Assembly (NCBI GenBank): GCA_023853785.1
Contig: JAJIRX010000681.1
Coordinates: 248,001-312,000, forward strand
Length of the DNA stretch: 64,000 nt
Source: Psilocybe azurescens
Lineage: Eukaryota; Basidiomycota; Agaricomycetes; Agaricales; Agrocybaceae
Reading direction: 5' to 3'
Below are positions 11,687 to 24,129 of the stretch, piece by piece. Position 1 is the first letter of the stretch, and each line of letters begins with the position of its first letter. Made by a program: the position numbers and the translations under genes. The notes below the pieces were generated by a model. It made no database searches, was not told the origin of the DNA, and saw nothing but the letters and a program-made list of their open reading frames with translations.

Positions 11687-13937
11687 ATGTCATCCCCAGC
11701 TGCTATCTCTCATCTTCCTGCTCCTCTTCATCTTCCAGACTTTGATGATGACGATGATGTCTTCGACGACAAGGATGATAACTTGACTGGCCCACTGCCT
11801 TATGTATTTTCCCCAGATGCTATCCGGGAAGAGATGGCTAGGAATATTCCAGAGATGGAGGAGAGCTGGGCAGAAGCCGATAGTGTATCGTCTGTCGCGG
11901 AATCCTCTAGCGATCAGAATGCATCCGTCTCTACCCTTAATATCGACCCTGACGCACCAACAGAGGACAATCCTCTGGAATCCTCACTGTCGGCGCATTT
12001 CTCTCGAATATCCCTGACTACGCCCTCTGAAGAACGTCCATCACAAAGTTTCTCTAACTCTGATGATGAATCCCCGCCCAACAGTAATTACACTTCTCAC
12101 GACGATTCTCTAGATACACCAATCCATCCTCCGCAAGATACGCCGACTACTCCTCCACGATCTCCACAAGAAAACGAGCGAAGTTCATCTGAGTCCTATC
12201 CATCTAGACTTACACCCCCTACAAGTGCGCCTTTACCTAGATTGCATTTGTCAGAAGATTCACCCCCAACATCGGCTTCACTATCCACATCACATTCGGC
12301 TAGCTCTTTCTCTCTTCCTCCGATACCACCGGTCTCTGTCGTGCAGCAAAGTAATGGGCTTTTGACGGAAGCTCCTCGAAGTCATAAACCACGTCGATCT
12401 CTAGGTCCAAGTGCGTTCGAGAAAGTTCGCAGCAAAACCAGACCCGTATTCCTACCACCGAAGCCAAAGAGTGAAGATGCAAAGCATCTTGCTGACTGGC
12501 AAGAAATGATGAAACAGAGTCGTCTAACAGGTTAGTGGATTCTTACTCTATCAGTGAAAGGTGTTCAATGTTAAGACCTCGAACCTAGCTGAGAAACGTC
12601 GGAAAGCCTTTCAAGAGCGTCGACTAGCTCGAGAAAGAGCTATTGAAGAGAATCTACACATCTGGGAGCACGACATCCTTCCAGATTGGCGGGTAGTGCA
12701 CAAAATCCCCAGCTACGCAAGCTTTGGTGGCATGGCATACCAACGAAACTACGCGCACCTCTATGGGAAAAGGCGGTGGGTAACGAGTTAGCTTTAAGCA
12801 AAGGTACCCCTCAATTGACAGACGAATGTGCCACTTACTCATTGTTATCAAACCTGTTTTTGACGAATCAACTTGCTATGCTTTGGAAACATAACACTTA
12901 GATCATTACCGCACATGCTTGTCTCGAGCTAAGCGCGCGCTAACGTCAGGCGTGTTTCCTCAAGCTACTCTTGATGTGATTGAAGAAGACATTTCAACAA
13001 CCCTCCCTGCCGTTCATATCTTCAACAAAGAAAACGGTCCTTTGTACCCAGATCTGAAAGATATGCTTTGCGCATGGGTGGTCTCGCGCAGTGACGAGGG
13101 ACTGGGATACACCGTTGGCGCTGCGAAGATCGCCGCAATGTTGCTGATAAACATGCCCTGTCAACAGGCCTTCGTCGTAATGCGCAACCTTCTAGAACGG
13201 CATTGTATGCGAAGTTTTTCGGTGGCGAACGATCTAAAGATGATGTTGGTCCTTTTTACTGTAATTTGGAGTTTGCTTTACTGACTACTAACTCGATTAT
13301 GTCTCCGTAGGTGGAAGCATATTATAGGTGAATATGGAGATGGATCCTATGTCGCGCCAGAAGCTCACCCTTCTCCAAGAATTTTCGACACATTGCTCGC
13401 TGATGGAATGCCGAAGAGTAAGTTATAAGAATATAATCATTTATACCTCTGGACGATTTTGACAATTATTTTAAAGTTTACTTCAATTTCAAGCAGCACC
13501 AGGTATCGCCGGGTGCTTATTTGCCCGACTGGGTGATATCTTTGTTTCTGGACCACTTGCCATTTGAAGCATGTGCTCGTATTTGGGACGTGTTGATGCT
13601 TGAAGGCGACTCTTTCCTTTATAGAGCGTCTTTAGGTATTCTCGCTGTCTTAGAACCGCGCTTGTTTTTCCCTGACAAAAAGGAGCTACTGGAGCTGCTC
13701 AAGTGTGACATTTTATGCATCGCATTCAATACAAAACTAACAAATAAATCAAACAGGGGGGAGAACAAAGCTGCCATTGAGGTGGCAAAACGGGAGGGAC
13801 GATCACTAATTGGCGGAAAATACGAGATTTATGGGGTCGATGAAGAAACATTATGGGATCGGATTGATAGTATGGACGATTGGTGGAAAGAAAGTACTTG
13901 GACGCGATTGATACAAAGAGAGCTTCCAGATATATAG
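11687..13937 (+). CDS. TBC-domain (Rab-GAP-like) protein with degenerate finger motifs
   Basis: The first exon encodes about 280 residues of low-complexity Ser/Pro/acidic sequence starting MSSPAAISHLPAP. After an intron, a helical lead (AEKRRKAFQERRLARERAI) leads to the TBC entry NPQLRKLWWHGIPTKLRAPLWEKAVGN. Later blocks are GPLYPDLKDMLCAWVVSR, AAMLLINMPCQQAF, YFNFKQHQVSPGAYLPDWVISLFLDHLP and ARIWDVLMLEGDSFLYRASLGIL, all clear TBC hallmarks. Where active TBC proteins have IxxDxxR and YxQG, this one has IEEDIST (about 12979) and YTVG (about 13108), so both catalytic fingers are missing in an unbroken exon. Single-base breaks lie at A4 12702-12705 and T5 13215-13219, both one base short. Rab regulation by binding rather than classic GAP catalysis is inferred. 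Confidence 0.88.
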
Positions 13938-14495
13938 TACCATCGAGCACGACTATTGTGATTTCCCCATACTATAAATCAACTACAATGCTCGCAAATA
14001 CTGCACTGTAAATTGTATAGACCGGAGGCCTGAGGTCTTTTGTCGTTATGAAAAGTCTAGACTTCCCTAAATGGAAGTTAACAACGGAACCCCTATATGC
14101 TGTGCGTCTATTTGGCCTTGTGTCTCCAGCGTCTCGGCTTGTCTCGCCATTGCCGCTCGTTACCATTTTGGCAATTAGCGGATGTTCGCGATTGTCCTCG
14201 ACCTGTGCAGAATCTTATGAACAGCATATCTTGTGATATCATACGCATTCCGGAGACACAGCTGTCAGTAGCCATCGAATTATGACTCATGCCAATGGTC
14301 TAGGGCTGTTATGACAGGTCTGCGATGAGTGTCTGAACAGTCTAGCTTCATGATCCCGCATTCGAGGAACGGCTATAAAACCTCTGGTCGATCTCATGTA
14401 ACACCAGTTCAGATCACCCACACGTCTTCGAGTCTTTCGAACTTCATACTTAAACACCTTTCGTCGCTCTCGTTACCAACCAATAACCCGCAATC

Positions 14496-14774
14496 ATGTA
14501 CAATCTCATGCTCGCCCGCAGAAAGGTTTGTATATTCAAAGTCTAAAATATCCTACATACTGACTGATCTTAATATTAACAGACTCTCCTCCTCTGGGGT
14601 GGCATTGAGGCCCTTTTGGTGGTCTAGCGTGGCAATCGTACAGAAAGCCAAAGTATGTCCGCGCGCTTGACACATTATTTGTCCTTGTTGCTTACTTGGA
14701 ATTTTATCCAGCCCAACTCTCATCCAATTCCGAAACAACCGACCTTCATGAAACACGACATCAGTCGTCGCTAA
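14496..14774 (+). CDS. Possible small three-exon gene, function unknown
   Basis: About 110 bp downstream of a TATA-like GGCTATAAAACC (near 14370), an ATG opens MYNLMLARRK, followed by a GTTTGT...TTAACAG intron. The next exon reads LSSSGVALRPFWWSSVAIVQKAK up to a canonical GTATGT donor, and the last reads PNSHPIPKQPTFMKHDISRR and stop. Joining exon 1 to exon 2 in this frame needs a one-base shift; without it the frame ends at a TAG shortly after. The basic, hydroxylated, acid-free N-terminus looks like a mitochondrial targeting sequence. I do not recognise the protein. It could be a small mitochondrial subunit or a chance arrangement. Confidence 0.35.
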
Positions 14775-14997
14775 CATCAGTCTTTATGACTGTTCTGCTA
14801 ATAGCTTCTCATGCCACGGCTTATTCTGGATGTAGACTTAGATCACTGTACTTTACCACTCTTTGCACACAACCGCAAATATTTATATTTTATCACTTGT
14901 ATTTGAAAACAGTTCCGTCACATAAACAATCGCTGAGTAGTAAAGTGAAAAAGGTATAAAGTCCGCTAAATCAGATAGAAGACCCAGAATCCGCTGG

Positions 14998-16966
14998 TTA
15001 TTTCACAAGAAACTGGTCGATGGAATCAAGTACATTCTTCCAGAATCGCTTCACAGTATCTTCTTCAAATCCATTCTCGTCGTAGCCGAAACTCACCCAT
15101 AACTTCCCCACAAATGTATAACCGAAAAGAAGCATCCCCCCGGAACGTTGACGGGAACCAGTCGTTAGAGTATGAAGTTTGATATCTGGGAAGGTGGCAT
15201 GCTTATACATCCCGTCCAAATTGCCCAAAAGCGACAACCCAATCAACGCGTTCGAAGGTACCTTAGGTTTTGAGGCAGTTGTTGGGGTAGGAGGAGGCAC
15301 CACGGGAGGCTTGGTATAAATTCCCTTTGCTTTGTCGTCGTCTTCTTTGGCCCAAATACGAGCCCGTCGTCCTCGTTCTTTTGCCATTTGACAGCATCGA
15401 GATACGTTTAATAGACTTTTAGCCGCCTTGGTGCTCTGGCTTTTTGCCGAACGGGCTCGAAGCCAAAATGCTCCGTCTAAAGTCACCTTCCCGGGGAAAG
15501 AAGGTCGGTAGGACCACATTGAAGTAACCAATCGCGAGGAACCAATAGGAGTCGTTTAAGCGCTTGTCCGCTATGAGGTTTGGTCGCATGTTAAGAGCCG
15601 AATACATCATCCTGTCAAGATAGCGTGTGGGTTTCACTAAAAAGACGGTTCACGCATAACATGACTTACATCGGTAGTTCCCAGGTCGATGAACTTGTCT
15701 TGTACCAGGCAATGTTACATATCGCGAAAAGAGCACTGGAGATGGTGACTCCATGGCGCTTGCAGTTTGCCAGAATCTTTTTCGTATTTTCGCCATCGAT
15801 GGCAATGCTTGGGACAATGGTATGAACCCGTCCTCTTGACTGTCGGGGGAACATGTGGCCTCCCTTTATGTGAATACAATGAGTGCATGTAATAATCCGA
15901 TCAGAAAGTCTGCCTCACTATTAGCTTTTGTTGATCCTTCTCAAAATCTACACGGGATGCTGCGCGAGCAAACCCTCGCGAAGGGTCAGACAGTCTGTCC
16001 TCCATAGAAGAAGGTAAAGTCGGGGCCTGGTCGTCTAATTGTAAGCAGCAGAACTTTCATAAATGCTTTTACTTACCTTGACCTGTCCGTTAGAGCATCT
16101 TTCTGACCATTCGGTCAAAAGTTTTTGGTTCAAGTCGACTAGCCCAATCGAGCTTCCTAGAAGCGAGAAAAAATCGTTCGCGAACTGGTGAAGAGCCATG
16201 CCATCTCCCAAGAAGTGGGTTGCGCAAATTAAAAATTCGTAGTTCTTTTCCACCTCTTCGGAGAAATCGTTGCTGGAAACCATCAGGAACGATAAACGCT
16301 CGCTTGATAATGTACGTGGACCATTCAGATAGGTGTCAATTAATTCTAGGACGATCCGCAGGTTAGAGAAATTCACAATATGTATATTATATTATATACA
16401 TACCGTCTTTTGATTGAGATCTATATTCAAGAGCTTGATTTGCGTCTCTAATGGCTTGATTGGGAGACTGCGGTGCATCGTATCTGGGTTTTCGAAGTTT
16501 GATCACCAGTTGAAGGTAGTAGGTAGGTATAAAGAACTGACGCGAATACAATATCGTCATAATTTGCCATCTTGACCTTGGACGCAAGGAGGGGATGTCT
16601 AACACGCATTATGGCCCAAACGAGGCTGACTCGCCGTCGCTCAATCAAATAAGACGGTGCACGACAGCCGAGATGCAAATACCTAGATAGGAGATTCAGT
16701 TCACCTTCAACGACAATTTTGCTAGAGCAAAGTTCTAACACTCACATATCATTTACACCACATTCTCGTGAAGGCAGAAAATAGGATACTTCAGTCTCCC
16801 CGAGCTTGCGCTCAACATGGGGAACGATTTGATTGGGCACTCCGTCTATTCCGTGATAGGCAGTGGTTTGCAGAGCTTTGCGGGGTTCGACCAGGCTAGC
16901 GTCCCATTTGTCTGTCCTCAAGAGACCAAGGTGACCTGGCTGCAGAATATCGGGGGACGATGCCAT
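14998..16966 (-). CDS. HXXXD-type acyltransferase / condensation-like protein
   Basis: The start at 16966 reads MASSPDILQPGHLGLL. The central exon contains THFLGDGMALHQFANDFF, the HxxxDG active-site motif of the chloramphenicol-acetyltransferase-like superfamily (alcohol acetyltransferases, NRPS condensation domains, BAHD enzymes). Upstream are a substrate-side block (RRRVSLVWAIMRVRHPLLASKV) and downstream KRHGVTISSALFAICNIAW, typical of the second half of this fold. The C-terminus ends in GGMLLFGYTFVGKLWVSFGYDENGF near the stop at 14998. There is no adenylation or carrier domain, so this is a stand-alone enzyme, probably transferring an acyl group from CoA to an alcohol or amine; the substrate is unknown. 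The A3 run at 15479-15481 seems to hold one extra base. No other secondary-metabolism gene adjoins it. Confidence 0.75.
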
Positions 16967-18649
16967 TTAGCTTTTATTATCGCTCTGGCTATGGATTAAC
17001 TTTGGTAGGCCTGGCAGTTTGTCGGCACTGAGATACTGTGGAGGGGCTGAACTAGAGCCAACAGCAACTCCAGACTAATATATGTACCACAACTGTTTGG
17101 ATGGATCCGAAATCGGCGGGTATGGAGAAATCAAGATTTCCAGAACCTGGACGGAGGTTGAACGCAGAACACATGGCCTAAAGGATACACTTGAGAACGC
17201 TCGAATTCGATATTGTACATATCTTGGTTATTGAGGTGACAAATGACCTTTGTCTCGGAACGACTGTACATAATGGTGTCAACTGAGCCGGGTCGGTTCC
17301 TTTACCCCCTTAAAGGTAATTCTATGAACAAATTCGACAAGAATCACGCCTTCACGTGTTGGTCATTGGTCTCCGGTTATTGCCGTTGTCGAAAGGGTAG
17401 TCGGTTCAGCTTGGTGGCGACAGTTGAATGTTGACGTTGAGCAGCCATGTGACGGCTGAAGAGCGGCGGATTGACTGCATGCATTGAGATACTGGAATCG
17501 ATGGTAATAAAAATAGTATACGTAGATGGCGGCACGAGCACGTACAACTTCCAGTTACACTACTAAAGATCAGTCCTTATTACCGGAGTACTTGGGGTCA
17601 ACAGAGCGCTGGCCAAAGGGAAACCAGCGAATGATATCAGTCAAATGGAAGCAAATCTGAACAGGTTCGTCCGCCTTAGTCCACTTAAGAGTTTGGCATG
17701 GCTGTGCGTCGGCGTTATTACGCCGTCAGTTGGCTCATACATATCTATCGGCTTGTTGCCTGAATTCTGAAAGGTTCTATCCGCACAGCTTTTTATTCAC
17801 TTCATTTTGGGCTTCTGCTTTAAATTCATCGACTCTTGTCAATTTTTTGGAGTCAAGATTGAGCAAGGTACACGTATTCATCGAGACGCGATTCTTTCGA
17901 GGCAAAGCTTATATGGGCCGAGCCGAATCGGATTGGCTGGAGGACCAGCAGCCTTATGAGCGAGGGTAGGCGAGGGTACAAAATAACAACAATGTATATC
18001 TATCAAATGACCATCGATCAGCTTCGGTAGGTTACCGTTGGCCCAACTCCAAGTCCAATTGGAATACAAACCAAATGATAGATACTCAATACACATAATC
18101 CATAAATACTTGATGGAAGTTTAGGAACGCCAAGTCGAGCACTTTAGACTGGGAATATCCCACACAAAAGAGACTCCACACCTAAATCGGACTCTGCGAT
18201 AAGTATCTCAAAGCAATACGCGTACGTACGTAGATGCAAATTCTATCAGTGTCAGTGTCAGACTCATTGAGTCGGTTCACGTGATAATGTTGGATTTGAT
18301 GCTGGCTGGCTCGACATTCAGTGTAAATTCGCCTCGGTACTCGGGAGACCATCGCAGATTCGGGGCGATTTGGGATGTGTACAAGTTCCTGCAGTTCTTC
18401 GTTCTATTTTTGAGTCCGGCACACCTGAAGAAATTGTCTTCTTATGTCGTGAGGTACAAGATCAGATGCTATAGGGAGCTTTCTGCGAGTAAAGGTTTAG
18501 TAAAACTGACTCCAATGCTGATAAATTGTACTACATTCTTTTTATAATTCGCTACGCTTCACGAGTTCCGTGGTACGACCGGACTAACCAGCCTATCTAA
18601 TCCTCGACAGCATGTGCTTTTGATAGGATAGAAGTAGCCTGCCAGAAGC
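16967..18649. other. 1.7-kb stretch without a supported gene
   Basis: Open frames here are short and lack splice support or family resemblance. The only local repeat I see is a short CAGTGT tandem near 18247-18262. The region contains the promoter of the acyltransferase gene and the 3' flank of the transporter gene. Confidence 0.5.
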
Positions 18650-20001
18650 TTAGCTCTTCTCGTTACGTCTCTCACTTTCCGTATTTTTCTCAATGTCCGC
18701 TCGCTGAGATGGATATCTGGCGTGGCTCTGTACCTCGGTAGATTTGATCCATGTATATAACCTATTCAAAGATTGAATATCCAATCGAAAAGTCTGAACT
18801 CGTTACTCACATCGTCCCTCCAAGGATTACTGAGATAGACGCAGCCCTATTGCTATTGACAGAAGGTGTGAGTGAATTAAAGCTTTTAGGGAAATATCTC
18901 TTACGTTGTTAGAACGTCATTGAAAATCCATACCCCCAATGTTGTTTGAAGAACCGAACGCGCAGCCTGCGGGATCCACGGTATAAGTCAGATAAAAGGG
19001 ATTTAGAAGGGAGATAGGACTTACGCTTGAGAACATGTGTGTTATGGGGCTAGTGATCTTGATGCTCAGCAGTCCTGCGACACATAACAGGAATCCAAAG
19101 AATCCTGTGACAAGACTCCCCGAAAAGAACACCTTCCAATGCCACGTATCGCTTTGTAAAAGAGCGTAGAATGTGGATGGTTCTCCCTGAAGCAAAACAA
19201 ACGGGAGTATCATAATGGCTGATCCGACATTCGTCCACCAGGCAAGCTCGATGGTCGAGTTATTGCAGTATGGCAGGGATTTCTTAATCAACACTGCATG
19301 GAAAGCGATGAAGAGAGAAGAAAGCACTCCGTAGAATAGCGAAATATTGGAAGGTATTGCCGTCAAGGGAAGCGACGATGACGGTGCAACACCAATCATA
19401 AACCCCGTGGTCACGATGACTGCCGCCATAAGGACCATTCCCGAGGGATTGGATCGCGTATGTAAGGAGGAGACAGCAATGGTAAGAGGTAGTACGAGAC
19501 CTCTGGCAATCTGGATAAAATGTGGTTAAGCAGCCGATTGTTGAACTAGAAAATTTAGATTTATTTGTTACCTGGAAGAAGGACGCCTCGACGTCACGCA
19601 GACAAAGAGTATTGAAAACAAGGCCAATTATGTTTACGGATACGACAGGAACAAGTTTTTTGCGACTTGTAAATCAAATTTAGGAATTTTGATTTTCTCG
19701 TACACCGCAGCCGAAACATGCAGCAGCACAACTGCAATCAGGAGCTGGAGAAGGAGGAAGAGAAGAGGCAGATCCGGCGAGTTATTAAGAACGGCCTTAT
19801 TACTGAATGCAACGGTTAGGTTTGGAATGGTGGCATGTTGACAGACAATATACATACACGAATACCATCTAAGTTGCGAGATAAGTTAGGGAAATGATAA
19901 ACGCAATAATCGTTAGTTTTCAAACGTACGATCAATGCCGCCGCCATGTAGAAAGTGACTACGGCAGCCACTTGGAACCTCAGTGAATCGAAGAGGGCCA
20001 T
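18650..20001 (-). CDS. Nucleotide-sugar transporter, GDP-fucose transporter-like
   Basis: This is a drug/metabolite-transporter-superfamily protein with about ten predicted membrane segments. Diagnostic stretches are MVFVNKAVLNNSPDLPLLFLLLQ in several exons, LRDVEASFFQIARGLVLP, LKKSLP-type loop IKKSLPYCNNSTIELAWWTN, and AARSVLQTTLGVWIFND. Among SLC35-type transporters these most resemble the SLC35C (GDP-fucose) branch, which imports GDP-fucose into the Golgi in exchange for GMP; substrate is inferred. The C-terminus is a polar tail ending ERRNEKS. The start at 20001 (MALFDSLRFQ) is chosen because it leads directly into the first membrane segment; an in-frame ATG at 20148 is possible. The T6 run at 19656-19661 is one base short. 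It faces the O-fucosyltransferase-like gene head to head. Confidence 0.8.
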
Positions 20002-20565
20002 TGCGCAGAACGAGAACGAGAGAGAGGAAGAAGTCGGTGATTTCTCCCCAAAGAGCACAGTCGGCGTTTCAACAAGGACGAGCACATTATAAGTGTTTGT
20101 CGACCCGGCACGCTCAATTAACGCGATTGAATTGTCCGTCCAATACAAGCAACAGGCGAACCAGTTTCAAGGTCCAGTTCGGTTCAATTCGTTGATCCGA
20201 CTGTAAATGCAACGATGTTTAGAACATGTAGATCTGATCGGAGACATATTGATCAACTGCCAAGGCTGAACCCCGATTATGTAGATCGGATTAAGCCAGA
20301 AGGCCATTGGCAGCCCTTGATGCGGGAGAAAGTGCGAATCTCCCCACATGGAAGTATAACAGTACTTCCTACCCACGCACTACTTACCTCCTGGTGGTCG
20401 CCTCGTAGCGTCGCATTATCCCTCTCAATACACTCTCCTGATCTTGCGACTACATATCTGAACGAGGTCGAATCCCTCGTTTCCTGCAGATTGTCTCCTA
20501 GAGGCAGACGGATCGTTCCTGTTGGAACCGAAGTTCAAAACCGACAAATCTTACCCAGAAAAAGG
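20002..20565. promoter_or_regulatory. Shared region between transporter and fucosyltransferase-like gene
   Basis: About 560 bp separate the two divergent start codons. It probably holds both promoters. An open frame over 20215-20634 runs through it but loses resemblance to the downstream protein and is not supported as coding. Confidence 0.4.
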
Positions 20566-22315
20566 ATGTCGTTCAGAGGAGACCCTTTGCTCTTCCTCGT
20601 CGTCGTTATCTATGGATCGCCTGCTTCGCTCTGATCGGCATATCCTTTGTTGGTCTTCTGGGTTCCACAGTCGGCACTCTGCGCCCGTCATTAAATCCCC
20701 TTGGAAAGAAATAGAGAAAGCTGGCTCGCAAGCACTCGGCCAACAGAACCAGACCAGCTTCACTTTCAAAATTTTGTGAAAGGTGCTCCGACCAATAGAT
20801 TTAGAGGTATAAGAATCACCAAAAATTTTAATGCGCTTAACTCATCCTCGTTTTGTAGATAATTTGCAGCCCTAATGTCAAATATATCACCTCTTGGATA
20901 TCTGCTGGATGGAGTAAGTCTTCGTACCAGGTTCTTGAAACACTCGTATTCATGAAATTTTCATAGCTAACGATGTCATGACCTATGTAAGTATCACAAT
21001 TAGTACACATGCAATGAAAGGCCTATTCACGAAGTCTTAAGATAAATCTAATATACCTTGGCTTATTAACGAAACGTGTTCCCATTATTGCCATGTTCAC
21101 GCCTTCACATATAGGAGGACATGTACCTCCGATCAGCTTTGGAGACGTTTTCGATGTCCCTCGACTAACCAAAGCAATCAATTCGCCTCTTCTAGAGTGG
21201 TATCAAGTCAAGAACCAAAGCAGCGGTGATTTCGACGAACTTGGATGTTGGAGTGTATGGGAAGCTGTACAAGATCGCGAGCAATCACCACGTGGAAGTT
21301 CTGCAACAAATATGCTGAAGCTTGGTGAGCAAATCTAAAAGATGCATCGTAGCAATGACTAAACATTTTGTTAGATATCTCGTACACAAAGGCGCCTACA
21401 TGGATTAAAGTGATTCCTCGATATGAACACGACCAACACAGCTCATTCTCGTCTTTGGCAACGTTAGGATTCCCTGAGGCGCGAACTGATAACGCAGGGG
21501 AACCAAGAGAATCACCACAGCATCGCGTCAAGCTGCCGCCGGACGATCAACTCCTCTGTTACGATTATTTATATTATGTCTGCGCGCATCAGGTGCGATA
21601 TTATTTCGGGTGTATATGTTGTAGAGATGCTGATGTCCAATGTTTAGCCCTTCGAGTTCGACTTTGACTTCAGTCCGGCATGGTTATTTGTCGGCCAGCA
21701 CATGCACTGGACGCCGAAATTGGTGGCTCTAGCCGACGAATATTTGAGGAAAGCATTCGGAACTGAAGAAAATGAAGTAACCCCGCCAGTATGTATCATG
21801 TTCGTTCTTCCGTGAGCGTGAAATTGAAAACATGGTACAGTGGATTTCCATACACATCCGTCATGGCGATTTCGCGGGTTGGTGCGGGGACGTTCCTGTT
21901 GACGACTGTTTTGCTCCGTTATCAGCAATTGCTCGACGCGTTGAAGAAGTGAAGCAAGAGATCCTTGATAGAAAGGGCGTGGTTGTCGAGCATGTGGTAA
22001 TGACAAGCGACGAGAGAAATGCGACGTGGTGGGAAGGTGTGACAGCACAAGGTTGGTTTGGACTTGATCATTCACAAACCGTGGATCTTTACGGCGATTG
22101 GTGAGAGGTTGTTTTCGATGGGGTTTTAGCAAGATCTAATTCAAGAACATAGGTATCCTGTTCTCATTGACGCCATAGTGCAATCTGAGGGCCTCGGTTT
22201 TGTCGGGACAGATCGTTCGACTATGTCAATATTAGCTCGTCGGAGAGTACAGTCCTGGAGGGACGGGGCAGGGAGAATGGTGAAATGGGGTACCCCTGGA
22301 GCAGATGATCACTGA
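20566..22315 (+). CDS. GDP-fucose protein O-fucosyltransferase-like, type II membrane protein
   Basis: The model starts at the ATG at 20566 (MSFRG), then a basic stretch and signal anchor (YLWIACFALIGISFVGLLGS), the layout of a Golgi glycosyltransferase. The lumenal part contains TYINLIYLGLLTKRVPIIAM, TPSHIGGHVPPISFGDVFDV, and near the C-terminus WISIHIRHGDFAGWC (about 21841-21885), which matches the HxRxGDF nucleotide-binding motif of O-fucosyltransferase-like enzymes. It ends DRSTMSILARRRVQSW...GADDH. Acceptor proteins are unknown. Frame breaks lie near 20578, in A3 at 20709-20711 and A4 at 20768-20771, each one base short, so the 5' part is uncertain. The divergent neighbour is a GDP-fucose-like transporter, which supports the assignment. 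Confidence 0.78.
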
Positions 22316-22369
22316 TTCACAGAGATGCGGGATGACCTTGCGGTGATATGAAAGCACACTGAACTTTTA

Positions 22370-23839
22370 TTAATTCCTCGGATGGCTAACGAGAACTACT
22401 GCTATTATCAACTTTAATAAGATACCAATTAGGGCACTCATAAAATTACTCAACTCGTTTGCTTCCTGGATATCATCTGCGAGTGATCTGCGATCCATTT
22501 CATTGCCCCTCTTCTTCCGTCTTGACAGACGTCTGAATCCATGTCGTGAAAAGGCGTCTGTAACAGATAAGGCCGAAGGGGTAACCACAATCAAGGCCAA
22601 AATCTGGCCAAAACCCCATTGTGTTGCACCGTCGCTCGTGCTTGGATTATGTTTCAAAAGTACTTCGCTAGAGACGACGAAATATGTGAAGACCATGACC
22701 TGACATATTATAATGCCAACGAACATTGGGTCTATATCAAAGGACCAGCGGCGTCGTTTGGGTCGCCGAATTCCAGCTGAAGATAAATGAGTCGGTAATG
22801 CGGAAGGTCCTTGACGTGTTGGTGATACTCCACTGGATCTAGGAGACGCATGCGTCGCAGTCTTCGATACTTGCACGTTCGGTTTGTTATTTGACGTTGA
22901 CAGACTGTGGGTGTGCGCAGATAATGAAGACGAAGCCCGTTTCTCCGCACTCGAATGCTGTACCAGACCAAGTCGCGATTGTTTGCGACTAGATTGAATG
23001 TCGCGAATAGAGATACACACATATATGAGCATTAGCAAAGAAGACATCGTGAGACCAATATAGCGGCCAGCCCCTAAAGCCCGCACTTCGAACACGAAGA
23101 GCACATATTTGATAGATGGCGAGCATTCTGAGTGATTCCCAAGAGTCGGGGCTTTGGCCCTATAAGATCATTTGACTGAGTACAATTCTAGAACAGAACA
23201 AAATTGCCGCACCACATGTATGATGTTAGTATCATGGAAAATATAGTCTGTAACATGGCGCCGTATTTCACTTTGAAGTCGGAAGTGTGGGAATTATTTT
23301 CATGAACACGAATGGCGGCTTCAGCCTTATGTCTGGAATATGTCCCCAGTGCAAAAAATATCCCAAAATTTGCGAGCCTAATAAGAAAATTTAACCTTCG
23401 ACACCATTTTCAAAGGTCGTTTTGTTTAAAACAATTGATTACCATATCAGGTTAGAAAGTTGAAGGGCTTGAAAAAGGATAACTGCTCTCTTTGGATGAT
23501 CGCAGCGAGAGATATTCCAAAGCTTGTGGCAATAAATGTCCACAGAGCAACGGGAGCGTCTTCCCATGACCTATCGACCAGAAGAACTTCAAGTTGAAAC
23601 GATAGTCAGACTTCGGACGTACGATCTTGGACATGACAAGAGAGGGTCGGGACTCCCCAAAACAATTAAAAAAACTCACCCAGAAGAAAAGCTTGCAGAT
23701 AAAAACTGATTCGTACTCCCTACATAAGGTCAGATTTAGTACATTTGTTATGTGGAGTTATAATGATATAACAAACAACGCCTGCTATATCTGGATTCGT
23801 GTCTGCATAACCAATGCAGTCGCCCAGAGTCGTCGACAT
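22370..23839 (-). CDS. Multi-pass membrane protein, basidiomycete-specific, function unknown
   Basis: The start at 23839 gives MSTTLGDCIGYADTNPDIAG, an intron, then VRISFYLQAFLLG, VLLVDRSWEDAPVALWTFIA, a further helix, LANFGIFFALGTYSRHKAEA, YGAMLQTIFSMILTSYMW, and a C-terminal half with VFEVRALGAGRYIGLTMSSL and two more helices. I count about seven membrane segments with a long Ser-rich cytosolic loop (SSLSAHTHSLSTSNNKPNVQ region) and a basic RRKKR stretch. The pattern is familiar from uncharacterised Agaricomycete proteins; no function is known to me. The A5 run at 23472-23476 is one base short for the frame to reach QALQLSNLIW. It converges on the O-fucosyltransferase-like gene with 55 bp between stop codons. 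Confidence 0.7.
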
Positions 23840-24129
23840 AGTTGTTGGACGTAGTGGACGGGAAAGAAAAGAATGGGTCTGCGGTGTGATGTTCGAACGC
23901 GACAAAGTCTGGCGTGACGTCAGGGTCTCTATTCAGGGCTGTGCCTGTAGACATAAGCCAGATACTACATATAGGTGCATACGCCATGTCTATCTGGAAA
24001 ATGTGACCAGGATATGAGCAATTGGATGTTGAATTCTTCTGGGTAAAAGGATTCGTACACCGTTACTTCGATATATAATGAAATTACAACTGTTGAGACC
24101 AAGACCACGTTTAACGGGGGAAATTGGGT

